64,000 nucleotides of DNA from SHZI01 sp031395645 (GTDB lineage Bacteria; Pseudomonadota; Gammaproteobacteria; Steroidobacterales; GCA-2729495). Positions 1-8,318 of the stretch are shown here, piece after piece. Within the stretch, counting starts at the first letter, position 1. The number at the start of each line of letters is the position of its first letter. The translations under genes and the position numbers were made by a program. The DNA lies in NCBI GenBank assembly GCA_031395645.1, contig JANNJM010000023.1:3367-67366 (forward strand), written 5' to 3'. The notes below the pieces were generated by a model. That model saw only the letters and a list, made by a program, of their open reading frames with translations. It did not search any database and was not told the DNA's origin.

Positions 1-46
1 GGTCTTCGCCGGCTTCGTGGCGGTGGTCCGCCAACCAGTATTGGCC

Positions 47-271
47 TTACTTTTCTTCAGGGGTCCAGTCCCGGCGGACCTTTTCCGCCCAGTTCCGATA
101 ACCCTTCCAGGTGTACAAGGCAGGATCCATTGAGATCCTGCGCTTGTCCGGCAGCTGCACCCGGCTCAGCCATCGGCGGTAGGCATCCCAACCGCTGACG
201 TCCCTGACTTCCTGAGAGCCAACATTGGGTGCGGCGACGAGGGAGCGCGGCTGATTTTTCTGGTCTGTCAT
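47..271 (-). CDS. Small conserved-looking hypothetical protein
   Basis: The 74-residue protein is rich in Trp, Arg and Lys and has no signal peptide or membrane segment. Its C-terminal half reads like a compact soluble fold (DPALYTWKGYRNWAEKVRRD). I chose the internal ATG at 271 because a GGGGGA ribosome-binding site lies about 5 nt upstream. The longer frame from 316 reads through that site. The gene is transcribed away from the left edge of ppnN with a gap of about 170 bp. I do not recognise the family and assign no function. Confidence 0.55.
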   Translation of the reverse strand: MTDQKNQPRSLVAAPNVGSQEVRDVSGWDAYRRWLSRVQLPDKRRISMDPALYTWKGYRNWAEKVRRDWTPEEK

Positions 272-441
272 TTCAGTCCCCCACGTAGTTCGGCATGGAA
301 CAACTTTAGGTAGCAAGCGCGTTTTTCGGAAGGAACTGGATCACAGGCAACGCGCGCTTGCGGCGCCGAACGCCACGCGAATTTCCAAATGTGTAACCGG
401 ATCCGACAGAAGCGGCAAGAGAGCGAGACCTTCCTCGCACT

Positions 442-1809
442 TCAAACAATGACGCGATAGCAGGGCTCGTAGGTGCGGCCAGGAAGCTTCATGCGGTGCT
501 GCTCGACGAAAGCGCGGAGCAGCCCATCGAGCTGCGCAAGAATGGTCTTGTCACCACGAATCTCAAAGGGACCGTGCTCTTCGATCGCGCGTATGCCGTC
601 TTCGCGGATATTGCCGCTGACGATTCCTGAGAAGGCACGGCGCAGATTGGCGGCCAGCTCCGCAGCGGGCAGTTCCCGGCTGAGGGCAAGTCGCGCCATC
701 GAGTCGTGGGTGGCGACGAACGGCTTCTGGAAAACGCTTTCCACCCGCAGTCTCCAGTTGTAGTAGTAGGCATCGTTGTGGCTGTGACGAAAGTCCCTGA
801 CGCGGCGCACGTTGCCGAGCACCCAGGTGGCAACCGCCGCAGGGTCACCGATGATGATCTGGTAGCGCGCCCGGGCTGCGGAACCGAGCGTGGCACCAAT
901 GAAGGCGTCAACGCGCTCCAGGTAGGCGCGACTCGACTCGGGACCGGTAAGAATCAGCGGCAGGGGAATGTCGGCGTTGTCCGGGTGGAGCAGGATCCCG
1001 AGCAGGAACAGGATTTCCTCGGCCGTACCAACTCCGCCCGGGAAGATGACGATCGAGTGGGCAATCCTGACGAAGCCCTCGAGGCGTTTCTCCATGTCCG
1101 GCAGGATCACCAGTTCGTTGACAATGGGGTTGGGTGATTCCGCGGCGATGATGCCGGGCTCGGTCAGTCCGATATAGCGGCCGTTCCGGATCCGCTGCTT
1201 CGCATGGCCAATGGTGGCACCCTTCATGGGTCCCTTCATGGCACCGGCACCGCAACCCGTGCAGACGTTCAGCTTCCGTAATCCGAGCTGGTAACCCGTT
1301 TCCTTGGTGTACTCGTATTCTTCCCGATTAATGGAGTGTCCACCCCAGCACACGACAATGTTCGGCTCGATGCCTGACTTGAGCACGCCCGCATTGCGCA
1401 GCACATGAAACACCGCATTGGTGATGCCCTGGCTGGAGTCGAGATCGAACTGGCCGCCAGCTGCAAACTCGTTGTTGATGTAGATGACGTCCCGCAGGAC
1501 CGCGAAGAGCAGCTCCCGGATCCCGCGAATCATCTCGCCATCCACAAAGGCGCCTGCCGGCGCGTCGACGAGGGCTAATTTTACGCCGCGATCCTGCTGG
1601 ACGATGTTGATGTCGAAGTTGCGGTGCTGGGCCAGCACCTCGCGGGTGTCGTCGGTGGTGCTGCCGGAGTTCAGAATCGCCAGCGCGCAACGCCGCAGCA
1701 ATTCGTGCTGACCGCCTTCACCCGTGCTGCGCAGGCGATTGACCTCCTGCTGGGACAGAACTTCCAGCGTGCCCTCAGGCATGACTTCGATGGTGGTCTG
1801 CGCAGGCAT
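442..1809 (-). CDS. ppnN: Nucleotide 5'-monophosphate nucleosidase PpnN (YgdH, LOG family)
   Basis: This protein hydrolyses purine and pyrimidine nucleoside monophosphates to the base and ribose 5-phosphate, and the E. coli enzyme is a (p)ppGpp-binding regulator of nucleotide salvage. At 455 residues it is almost exactly the length of E. coli YgdH (454). The LOG/lysine-decarboxylase-like signature PGGVGTAEE is at residues 257-265, with upstream nucleotide-fold motifs CWGGHS (154-159) and GCGAGAMKG (185-193). The N-terminal domain (SQQEV, then LNSGS near 47-51) matches the PpnN-specific extension that short LOG proteins lack. It is followed 9 bp downstream by nothing co-directional, so it is probably monocistronic or the tail of the mltD-like unit. 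Confidence 0.93.
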   Translation of the reverse strand: MPAQTTIEVMPEGTLEVLSQQEVNRLRSTGEGGQHELLRRCALAILNSGSTTDDTREVLAQHRNFDINIVQQDRGVKLALVDAPAGAFVDGEMIRGIRELLFAVLRDVIYINNEFAAGGQFDLDSSQGITNAVFHVLRNAGVLKSGIEPNIVVCWGGHSINREEYEYTKETGYQLGLRKLNVCTGCGAGAMKGPMKGATIGHAKQRIRNGRYIGLTEPGIIAAESPNPIVNELVILPDMEKRLEGFVRIAHSIVIFPGGVGTAEEILFLLGILLHPDNADIPLPLILTGPESSRAYLERVDAFIGATLGSAARARYQIIIGDPAAVATWVLGNVRRVRDFRHSHNDAYYYNWRLRVESVFQKPFVATHDSMARLALSRELPAAELAANLRRAFSGIVSGNIREDGIRAIEEHGPFEIRGDKTILAQLDGLLRAFVEQHRMKLPGRTYEPCYRVIV

Positions 1810-1818
1810 GAAAATCCG

Positions 1819-2328
1819 TCAGGGAAGGATCTGAATCGGCGTGTTGTCCGGGGTCATCAGCCAGATATCCACCATGTCGGTGTTCGAGACAGCGATGCAG
1901 CCGTTGGTCCAGTCCGTGGTCTGGTAGTACTCAAGCGGCCTGGATGGCCGATTGGGCTGCCCGTGAATCATGATCAGGCCACCGGGCGCCACGCCGTCGG
2001 CCCGGGCACGTCGCAGGTCCTCGGGTCCGGGGTACGACAACTTAATCGCCAGGAAGAAGTCGCTGCTCGCGTTGCGACCGGACAGTCGGTAGACGCCTTC
2101 CGGCGTGCGGAAGTCGCCTTCGTGCTGCTTGGGGCCGCTTGGTGACAGACCGAGGGCCACGGCGAAAGATCGCAGGACACGCTCGCCCCGCATCAGCAAC
2201 AGCCGCCGGTCGGTCTTGTGCACGACCACACGATCGGCCATCTCGATGGCTCCGGCCCGCACAGGCGAATGTCCGCCGCCCAGAAGGGCAAGCAACACCA
2301 CTGGCAGTGTGTGGCGCCACACGCGCAT
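1819..2328 (-). CDS. L,D-transpeptidase (YkuD domain), exported
   Basis: This is a predicted periplasmic peptidoglycan L,D-transpeptidase that would make or remodel 3-3 crosslinks or anchor proteins. Residues 1-26 look like a Sec signal peptide. The YkuD catalytic pattern is visible as IHG (His122) followed by TNGC (141-144, nucleophile Cys144), with the usual GDFRTPEGVY segment at 71-80. The length of 169 aa is that of a single-domain enzyme. The ATG at 2328 overlaps the TGA of the upstream lytic transglycosylase by one base (TGATG), so the two wall enzymes are translationally coupled. A TTG one codon earlier is the only alternative start. The natural substrate cannot be read from sequence. 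Confidence 0.88.
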   Translation of the reverse strand: MRVWRHTLPVVLLALLGGGHSPVRAGAIEMADRVVVHKTDRRLLLMRGERVLRSFAVALGLSPSGPKQHEGDFRTPEGVYRLSGRNASSDFFLAIKLSYPGPEDLRRARADGVAPGGLIMIHGQPNRPSRPLEYYQTTDWTNGCIAVSNTDMVDIWLMTPDNTPIQILP

Positions 2329-3926
2329 CAACCGCCCTCGCTGCTTCGGGCCAGCCGAAGCCTCTGGCCAGGGAAGATCTTGTTGGGATTGCCGAGCGAG
2401 TTGATCGCCATGAGCCGGCCCTGCGTAATGCCGGTGCGCTTCGCGATGATGGCGAGGTTGTCACCACGCCGGACCACGTAGGTCTTCGTGGCCTTCGCCG
2501 GGCGGGAAGCGCCGCTTGACGCAACATAGGCCGACGCTGCACCACCCGGCAACTTCAGCACCTGGCCGATGCGGATCAGGTTGCGCTTCGATAGTCCGTT
2601 CAGGCTGGCGAGCCGGGCTGCCGACACGCCGTACCGTGACGCAATACCGGACAGCGTCTCGCCACGCCGAACGCGGTGGGAACCGGAGACCGGATCACTG
2701 ACCTGGACAGTTCGCCGGTCGCCGCCAGGGATAGCCGCCAGCCGCTCGCCGGCATCGGCGCTGGACAGGCCTGCAGGTAGTCGCAGGCTGTAGCCCCGCG
2801 GCACGTACTTCTTGCCCGCCCAGATCGCAGGTAACAGGGAAGGGTTATAAGCCTGCAGAGTTTCCCTTGGCACACCCAGCGTCCGCTCGAGCGTGCTCGC
2901 GCTCAGGTACGCCGGCAATTCAATGGACGTCAGCGGCTCGGCCGCGTCGCGGCTGACGGGACCGAAGAACTTGTCTGCGCTGCGCTCGACTTCCTCGGCT
3001 GCCAGAAACGACACGTAGAAGTTCCGGGAGGCGAAGCCAAACGTTGGCCCGTCGTAATTGCGCACAATCGTCTCGATGTTGTCAGTGCCGAGGGCCCGGA
3101 TCGCGCGGCGCATGCCACCCGTGCCGTGGTTGTAGGCCGTGATGGCCAGCGGCCACGAATCAAGCTCACCGTAGTTTGCCTTCAGGAGTCGGGCGGCTGC
3201 CTCGCTCGACCGGTACGGATCCCGCCGCTCATCCACGGCGCTGTCGATGCGCAGGTAGCGGCGGCCGGTGCCGGCGGTAAACTGCCAGAGACCGGCTGCT
3301 CCCACATAAGATCGGGCCTCCGGATTGAAGGAGGACTCCACATGGGGCAGCGCAGCCAGCTTTTCAGGGACACCGGCCTCCCGCAGGCTCTCGCGGATGT
3401 GTTCCTGCCAGCGGCCGGAACGGACAAAACCCGTCAGAAAGCGGTCCGACAGCCCCTGCTGGACGCGCACCCGCTCGGCGGCCGCGCGCAATGAGGAGTT
3501 GCCAGGGCGCCCTGCCCACAGCGCCAGCACCCGTCGCTCGTCCTTGCCGAGACTGTCACGACTGCCATCTGCCAGGCGACTAAGAATGCGGGCGTACTTC
3601 GCCTTTGCTGCATCCATCGCCTTCTGGCGGGCCCCGTCGCCGGAGTATCCCGACAGGTCCAGCTTCTCGTAAACGATGCCCAGGTAACGGTTGTCGTGGA
3701 CGAGGGCCTGTTCGGTAGAGACTTCCCCGAAGATCTTCCGCCAGAAACTGATGTCCGGCTCCAGGCCCGCCGGCCGGGCCAGCACTTCTGTGGCCGGTGC
3801 TTCTGCGGCCTGCGCTTCGGAGAACAGTGCCAGGGGCTGGGGGGCGCACACGGCAGCCAACGCCAGAACCACAACTGGCAAGCGCAAGCCATTGCAACTA
3901 TTCACGACTGACAACCCAATTCCCAC
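2328..3926 (-). CDS. mltD: Membrane-bound-type lytic murein transglycosylase, MltD-like, with two LysM domains
   Basis: The enzyme should cleave glycan strands of peptidoglycan with formation of 1,6-anhydroMurNAc. An N-terminal export signal covers about residues 1-41. A SLT (GH23) domain follows at about 180-300 with the catalytic Glu197 in PHVESSFNP, the GLWQF motif at 212-216 and the AYNHG motif at 264-268. Two LysM modules close the protein at about 415-458 and 482-527, for binding glycan chains. This order is that of MltD (E. coli 452 aa); here the protein is 532 aa. The start is GTG at 3926, preceded by GAGG with 5-nt spacing. It forms an operon with the L,D-transpeptidase. No clear lipobox is seen, so membrane anchoring is uncertain. 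Confidence 0.9.
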   Translation of the reverse strand: MGIGLSVVNSCNGLRLPVVVLALAAVCAPQPLALFSEAQAAEAPATEVLARPAGLEPDISFWRKIFGEVSTEQALVHDNRYLGIVYEKLDLSGYSGDGARQKAMDAAKAKYARILSRLADGSRDSLGKDERRVLALWAGRPGNSSLRAAAERVRVQQGLSDRFLTGFVRSGRWQEHIRESLREAGVPEKLAALPHVESSFNPEARSYVGAAGLWQFTAGTGRRYLRIDSAVDERRDPYRSSEAAARLLKANYGELDSWPLAITAYNHGTGGMRRAIRALGTDNIETIVRNYDGPTFGFASRNFYVSFLAAEEVERSADKFFGPVSRDAAEPLTSIELPAYLSASTLERTLGVPRETLQAYNPSLLPAIWAGKKYVPRGYSLRLPAGLSSADAGERLAAIPGGDRRTVQVSDPVSGSHRVRRGETLSGIASRYGVSAARLASLNGLSKRNLIRIGQVLKLPGGAASAYVASSGASRPAKATKTYVVRRGDNLAIIAKRTGITQGRLMAINSLGNPNKIFPGQRLRLARSSEGG

Positions 3927-4216
3927 AAGCGCCTCGCTGTCGATTTAACCCGTCTTCCTGCTGCATGCTACCGAAGTAGTGCAAGCCTGGCATGCCCTGT
4001 GCCCAGGATGAGCGTCACGTTACGCGTACCGGGGCGTTCAGACTGCCACAGGTTTCACAATGGTGGACGACAGAACGCACACCCCGGGTGTGATCCTCCG
4101 CGCACTCTGCGGCGATCTGGCTGGAATTCGAGGCGGAACGCCTGCTTCCTGCGGCTTCCTTAAACCTGCTACCGTTTCACGGCAGTCGGCCCGGTTTTCC
4201 TTAAGTCTTCCCCAGC

Positions 4217-5470
4217 GTGAAATTCCTCGTTTCGACATTCCTGGTTACCGCGGCACTCCTGGCTACCGCGACACTGGTCAGCAGTTGTAGCGGCGACCCG
4301 CCGCCAGGCGGGCCTGCACGGCCAGGCCCGGCTGCGCCCGGCGACTCCGCAGCTCCCGAGTCGCCTGCCCGGCCAGCGCCCGGCACTCCGGCAACCCCAC
4401 CGCCCCTGCGTGGGGCCCGGGGCGGCGAACCGCTGCAGCTACTGGGGACAACGGTCCTGCCGGGTTCCAGCCGTCGTCTTTCCTGGTCGGGTGGCGGCGC
4501 TTTCGACGGCACGTCGGGAGAGTCCCCAGTGCTCATTGTCAATGGGGTGGGCAAGGGACCGACGCTCTGTCTGACGGGTGCGATCCACGGCGACGAACTG
4601 AATGGCATCGAGATGATCCGCCGTGTGCTCCAGGATCTCGATCCCGCACGCGTGAACGGCGCGGTGATTGGCGTCCCTATCGTCAATCTGCAGGGTTTCC
4701 GCCGGGGCTCCCGGTATCTCCCGGACCGGCGCGACCTCAACCGGTACTTTCCAGGCAACGTTACTGGCAGTTCGGCATCCCGGATCGCCGCGTCGCTCTT
4801 CGACAACATCGTCCGCAAGTGCGACGGTCTGGTGGATATTCATACCGGATCCCTGAATCGCACCAATCTGCCGCAACTGCGGGCGGACCTGCGCAGCACC
4901 AAGGTACGGGAGTTCGCCAATGGCTTCGGGGCGTTCACCGTACTGCACAGCCCGGGCGTGATGGGCACACTGCGACGGGCAGCCACCGATGCCGGCATCC
5001 CCGCCGTGACCCTGGAAGCCGGAGAACCCGGCCGCCTGCAGTCCACGCAGGTTCGGGAAGGCACCACGGGCATCGTGCGCTTGCTCGACGCGCTTGGCAT
5101 CGTCAACCGGATGAACCTGCTGACGGAACCACGCCCGGTGTACTACCGCTCTACCTGGGTCCGCTCGGACTTCGGTGGCATCCTCTTTTCACTGGTGCGC
5201 CTCGGTCAGATCATCTCGCCCGGCGACCCTCTGGGGACGGTCACCGATCCGGTGACCAACAGCCAGAACGTGATCTACTCCCCCGTCCGCGGCCGGGTGG
5301 TGGGGATGGCGTTGAATCAGGTAGTGATGCCGGGTTATGCCACGTTCAATCTGGGCATCGAGGCGACATCAGGACCAAATGGATCCCTGATGGCCACGCT
5401 TGAACCGCCGCCAGACCCGGACGCCGGTCCAGGCAAGCCTGCGGCGGAGCCCGACGAACGCCCGGAGTAG
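4217..5470 (+). CDS. Lipoprotein succinylglutamate desuccinylase/aspartoacylase-family peptidase (M14)
   Basis: The protein has a lipoprotein signal ending in the lipobox VSSC near residue 24, followed by a long Pro/Gly/Ala-rich linker to about residue 65, so the catalytic domain is tethered outside the cytoplasm. The AstE/AspA fold of M14 zinc carboxypeptidases is indicated by HGDELNGIEM (zinc His and Glu), DLNRYFPG, the second zinc ligand in DIHTGS, and the catalytic-Glu segment TLEAGE. A barrel-sandwich C-terminal domain follows. Proteins of this group deacylate small N-acyl amino acids or trim peptides; the extracytoplasmic location argues for peptide or amide hydrolysis rather than arginine catabolism. 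The GTG start at 4217 has a weak ribosome-binding site. Confidence 0.8.
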   Translation: MKFLVSTFLVTAALLATATLVSSCSGDPPPGGPARPGPAAPGDSAAPESPARPAPGTPATPPPLRGARGGEPLQLLGTTVLPGSSRRLSWSGGGAFDGTSGESPVLIVNGVGKGPTLCLTGAIHGDELNGIEMIRRVLQDLDPARVNGAVIGVPIVNLQGFRRGSRYLPDRRDLNRYFPGNVTGSSASRIAASLFDNIVRKCDGLVDIHTGSLNRTNLPQLRADLRSTKVREFANGFGAFTVLHSPGVMGTLRRAATDAGIPAVTLEAGEPGRLQSTQVREGTTGIVRLLDALGIVNRMNLLTEPRPVYYRSTWVRSDFGGILFSLVRLGQIISPGDPLGTVTDPVTNSQNVIYSPVRGRVVGMALNQVVMPGYATFNLGIEATSGPNGSLMATLEPPPDPDAGPGKPAAEPDERPE

Positions 5471-5471
5471 A

Positions 5472-5532
5472 AGCGAAATGGGGACATGCCTAATTTCCAA
5501 AAGGGGGAAATTAGGCATGTCCCCATTTCGCT
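5472..5532. repeat. Perfect 27-bp inverted repeat with 7-nt loop between convergent genes
   Basis: Bases 5472-5498 and 5506-5532 are exact reverse complements, with the loop AAAAGGG between. The hairpin starts 1 nt after the stop of the M14 lipoprotein and ends 14 nt before the stop of htpX, so it could act as a two-way transcript end. It lacks a T-run. Its length and perfection look like a REP/MITE-type mobile palindrome rather than a simple terminator. The last ten bases of the window (63991-64000, CGAAATGGGG) equal bases 5474-5483 of this arm. Confidence 0.9.
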
Positions 5533-5546
5533 CCTGCCTGTCGCTA

Positions 5547-6422
5547 CTACGGCCCTGCGCGCAGAGCCGCGATACGCTCTGGCAATGGCGGATGCGTCAT
5601 GAACAGGCGGCCAAAGCGGCCAGGGGCCCCGGAAATCCCGAGTGCCTGCATCCCATCTGGCAGGGCTGCCGGTTCGTGAGCGCGCTGCAGACCTTCCAGC
5701 GCCGCAACCATATTCTGACGGCCGGCGAGCTTGGCGCCGCCCGCATCCGCACGGAACTCCCTCTGCCGGGAGAACCAGGCCACGATGACGCTGGCCAGAA
5801 CGCCGAGCACGAGCTGCGCAACCATCACGGTAATAAAGAATCCCGGGCCATGGCCCCGCTCGCTCTTGAAGATCACCTGGTCAACGAAGCGACCAATGAT
5901 GCGGGAGAGGAAGATCACGAAGGTGTTGACGACGCCCTGGATCAGGGTGAGCGTCACCATGTCGCCATTGGCCACGTGGGAGATCTCGTGACCGAGAACC
6001 GCTTCGACTTCGTTCTGCTTCATCTTGCGCAGCAGGCCGGAGCTGACGGCCACCAGGGCGGAATCGCGCCGGGCACCGGTGGCAAACGCATTGACCTCCG
6101 GAGAATCGAAGATCGCCACTTCAGGCATGCCGATACCCGCCTGCGTGGCCAGCCGCCGGACGGTCGCCACTAACCAGGCCTCCTCAGCATTGGCAGGCTG
6201 GGTGATCACCCGGGCACCGGTGGACCTTTTGGCAATGAACTTGGACATGGCGAGCGAAATAAGCGAACCGCCGAAGCCGAGAATGGCCGCGAACACGAGC
6301 AGGCCGCCCATATCCTGCCCTGTGCTGGCCATGTACTGGTCGATGCCGAGCAGTCGCATGGACACCGACAACACGGCGAGCACGGCGATATTGGTGGCAA
6401 GGAACAGCAGAATCCGCTTCAC
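5547..6422 (-). CDS. htpX: Membrane zinc metalloprotease HtpX (M48)
   Basis: This inner-membrane heat-shock protease degrades misfolded membrane proteins together with FtsH. Two N-terminal membrane helices are evident at about 3-22 and 38-57, then the zinc motif HEISH at 145-149 within LGHEISHVANGD, two more hydrophobic segments (about 160-180 and 195-215), and the third-ligand region REFRADAGGAKLAG. At 291 aa it matches the usual length (about 290). I chose GTG at 6422 because a GGAG lies 7 nt upstream and the protein then begins VKRILLFLATN as in the family. The ATG at 6467 would add an atypical 15-residue tail. It diverges from lpxL. Confidence 0.94.
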   Translation of the reverse strand: MKRILLFLATNIAVLAVLSVSMRLLGIDQYMASTGQDMGGLLVFAAILGFGGSLISLAMSKFIAKRSTGARVITQPANAEEAWLVATVRRLATQAGIGMPEVAIFDSPEVNAFATGARRDSALVAVSSGLLRKMKQNEVEAVLGHEISHVANGDMVTLTLIQGVVNTFVIFLSRIIGRFVDQVIFKSERGHGPGFFITVMVAQLVLGVLASVIVAWFSRQREFRADAGGAKLAGRQNMVAALEGLQRAHEPAALPDGMQALGISGAPGRFGRLFMTHPPLPERIAALRAGP

Positions 6423-6515
6423 AGGGCAACTCCGGGGACGAGAACCAGTCGCATTGTATGGGACCACTGCGCCCTTGTTTCAAGGGCAGCGCTGCTAGGA
6501 TATCTGCTGCAATAC

Positions 6516-7469
6516 ATGACGACCGAACCCCTATCTGATGTCCCGCAACCTCTGACCCGGTTCTGGCAGCCCCGGTATTGGCTGATCTGGCTGGGCCTCG
6601 GCTGGCTGCGGCTGATGTCACTGCTGCCGGTGCGCAGTCAGCTGGCAGTGGGGCGGGGCTTGGGGAGGCTGATTTATTGGTCACTCCCGGAGCGGCGACG
6701 CATCGCGGCCAGCAACGTGGCACTGTGCTTTCCGGCGCTGGACACGGCGGAGCGCGCGGAGCTGGTCCGCCGCCATTTCGCATCGCTCGGCATGACGCTC
6801 ATGGAGCACGGCCTGGCGTGGTGGGCCAGCGATTCGCTGGTTGAGGAGTGTGTAGCCGTGCAGGGCGCCGAGCACCTGCGTGCGGCGATCGCCACCGGGC
6901 GGGGCGTCGTGCTGCTCACGGGGCATTTTGGTGCCCAGGAATTTACCGGACGCACACTCCGGTCAATCATGCCAACCTTTGGTGCTCTGTATCGGCCCAA
7001 CAAGAACGCGTTCGTGGATGCCATCCTGATGCGCATTCGCGCCCGATCCGCCAGCCTGATGATCCCGAAACAAAGCATGCGACGCATGATCCGGGCGCTG
7101 CGTAACGGCACGCCCGTGTGGTACGCCCCGGACCAGAGTCAGCGGGGCCCCATGAGCGCACTGATCCCTTTCCTCGGCGAACCAGCCATGACAACGACGG
7201 CGCTCAGCGATATCGCCCGACTAGGTAACGCCCTGGTAGTTCCGGTTTTGCCCATGCGCCTGGCTGCGACGAGCCGCTACACCCTTGAAATCCTGCCAGC
7301 GCTCACGAACTTTCCGGGTGCGAGTGCCGAACAAGATGCAATGCTGGTGAACGCCGTCCTCGAGGCTCATATCCGGAGGGCTCCCGAGCAGTACTACTGG
7401 ATCCACCGCCGCTTCAAGGGTCGACCAGCTCCGCTACCAGATCCCTACGAAAAAGGTACCGGACCTTAG
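6516..7469 (+). CDS. lpxL: Lipid A late acyltransferase (LpxL/HtrB family)
   Basis: This inner-membrane enzyme transfers an acyl chain from acyl-ACP to the Kdo2-lipid A precursor. An N-terminal anchor (about 20-38) precedes the HxxxxE catalytic motif HFGAQE at 137-142, and the segment WYAPDQSQRGP is typical of the lauroyl/myristoyl transferase family. Its 317 aa is normal. Which acyl chain it adds (LpxL, LpxM or LpxP role) cannot be decided from sequence. The last residues, YEKGTGP plus the stop, are encoded inside the left arm of a 48-bp perfect hairpin whose other arm encodes the same ending of kdkA on the opposite strand, so the original C-terminus was probably replaced by the repeat. Confidence 0.88.
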   Translation: MTTEPLSDVPQPLTRFWQPRYWLIWLGLGWLRLMSLLPVRSQLAVGRGLGRLIYWSLPERRRIAASNVALCFPALDTAERAELVRRHFASLGMTLMEHGLAWWASDSLVEECVAVQGAEHLRAAIATGRGVVLLTGHFGAQEFTGRTLRSIMPTFGALYRPNKNAFVDAILMRIRARSASLMIPKQSMRRMIRALRNGTPVWYAPDQSQRGPMSALIPFLGEPAMTTTALSDIARLGNALVVPVLPMRLAATSRYTLEILPALTNFPGASAEQDAMLVNAVLEAHIRRAPEQYYWIHRRFKGRPAPLPDPYEKGTGP

Positions 7470-7548
7470 TTGTTTCAGTTTCTTTAGTTGTTTGCACTGC
7501 AACAACTAAAGAAACTGAAACAACTAAGGTCCGGTACCTTTTTCGTAG
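7445..7548. repeat. Perfect 48-bp inverted repeat invading the 3' ends of lpxL and kdkA
   Basis: Bases 7445-7492 are the exact reverse complement of 7501-7548, with an 8-nt loop TGCACTGC. Each arm includes the last codons and TAG stop of a gene: lpxL on the plus strand (stop at 7467-7469) and kdkA on the minus strand (stop at 7524-7526). As a result both proteins end in YEKGTGP. The arms contain AAGGTACCGGACC. It may act as a bidirectional terminator, but it is far longer than needed for that and resembles a mobile palindromic element. Confidence 0.93.
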
Positions 7549-8318
7549 CCGTCGAGGAGCCAGCGCCACTCGCGGGGACTGAAGGGCATCGCGCTGTCCT
7601 GGCTGATTTTTTCCAGGGACCGGTGGAGACGGGACAGGTTGGCTTGCCGCCACTTGCCGCGCTCCGTCCGGATACGGCCCCGGTCGAAGTCCAGGAGAAA
7701 GATCCGGTTCAGGCTGTCGATTTGCAGGTTGTGGGCCGTGAGATCCGCGTGAAACACCCTGGCACGGTGAAACTCGCCAATACAGCAGCCAACCGCAGTC
7801 CAGATGTCCGCACCCACCGGCCCCCGGCTGAGCCGGTTGGACAGCGGCTCCACATCGGGAATGCACACCGTGAGCAGGTCCGCCGTGTAGGTGAGGCCAC
7901 GCCGCCGGTAGCGGGCACCAACGGGCCGCGGCGCCGGAAGCTCAAGTTCCTGCAGGGTAGCCAGCAGCTCCCATTCGCGAAAACAGCGGGTTCGCGCCTC
8001 ACCCAGCCACAGGAACTGATCGTCGAGCACCCGGCCGATGGTGCCGCCCCGGTGGTAGTGCCGCAGCACCCACTGCTGGCCGTTGCGGTGGATGAAGCGG
8101 GTGGCCCCACGACCGCCGGAGTAACCGGGTGCCACGGGCGCGTCGGCCCAGGTTCTGGCGTCAAACAGCGCCGGGTCCGCGTGGCCGAGCAAGGTGTCCT
8201 CGTATAGGATGCCGTTGCCGTCCTGTCTCGCTGTGCGTCTGGCCAAGGCTGGATGCCGCCCTAAGTTGATTGCGAGCTTATCACCGTCAACCAAGAGCAC
8301 TCCGGAGACGCCCACCAT
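7524..8318 (-). CDS. kdkA: 3-deoxy-D-manno-octulosonic acid (Kdo) kinase KdkA
   Basis: The enzyme phosphorylates O-4 of the lipid A-proximal Kdo with ATP. The kinase-like fold shows RHYHRGG (about 86-92), the catalytic loop HADLTAHN (190-197) and the metal-binding LLDFDRG (208-214). Homologues such as the H. influenzae enzyme have about 240 aa, so the first 25-35 codons here may not be translated; a TTG at about codon 25 is an alternative start. As drawn, the start at 8318 lies antisense to the start of kdoO at 8317, which also suggests a later true start. The C-terminal YEKGTGP comes from the hairpin shared with lpxL. Confidence 0.87.
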   Translation of the reverse strand: MVGVSGVLLVDGDKLAINLGRHPALARRTARQDGNGILYEDTLLGHADPALFDARTWADAPVAPGYSGGRGATRFIHRNGQQWVLRHYHRGGTIGRVLDDQFLWLGEARTRCFREWELLATLQELELPAPRPVGARYRRRGLTYTADLLTVCIPDVEPLSNRLSRGPVGADIWTAVGCCIGEFHRARVFHADLTAHNLQIDSLNRIFLLDFDRGRIRTERGKWRQANLSRLHRSLEKISQDSAMPFSPREWRWLLDGYEKGTGP

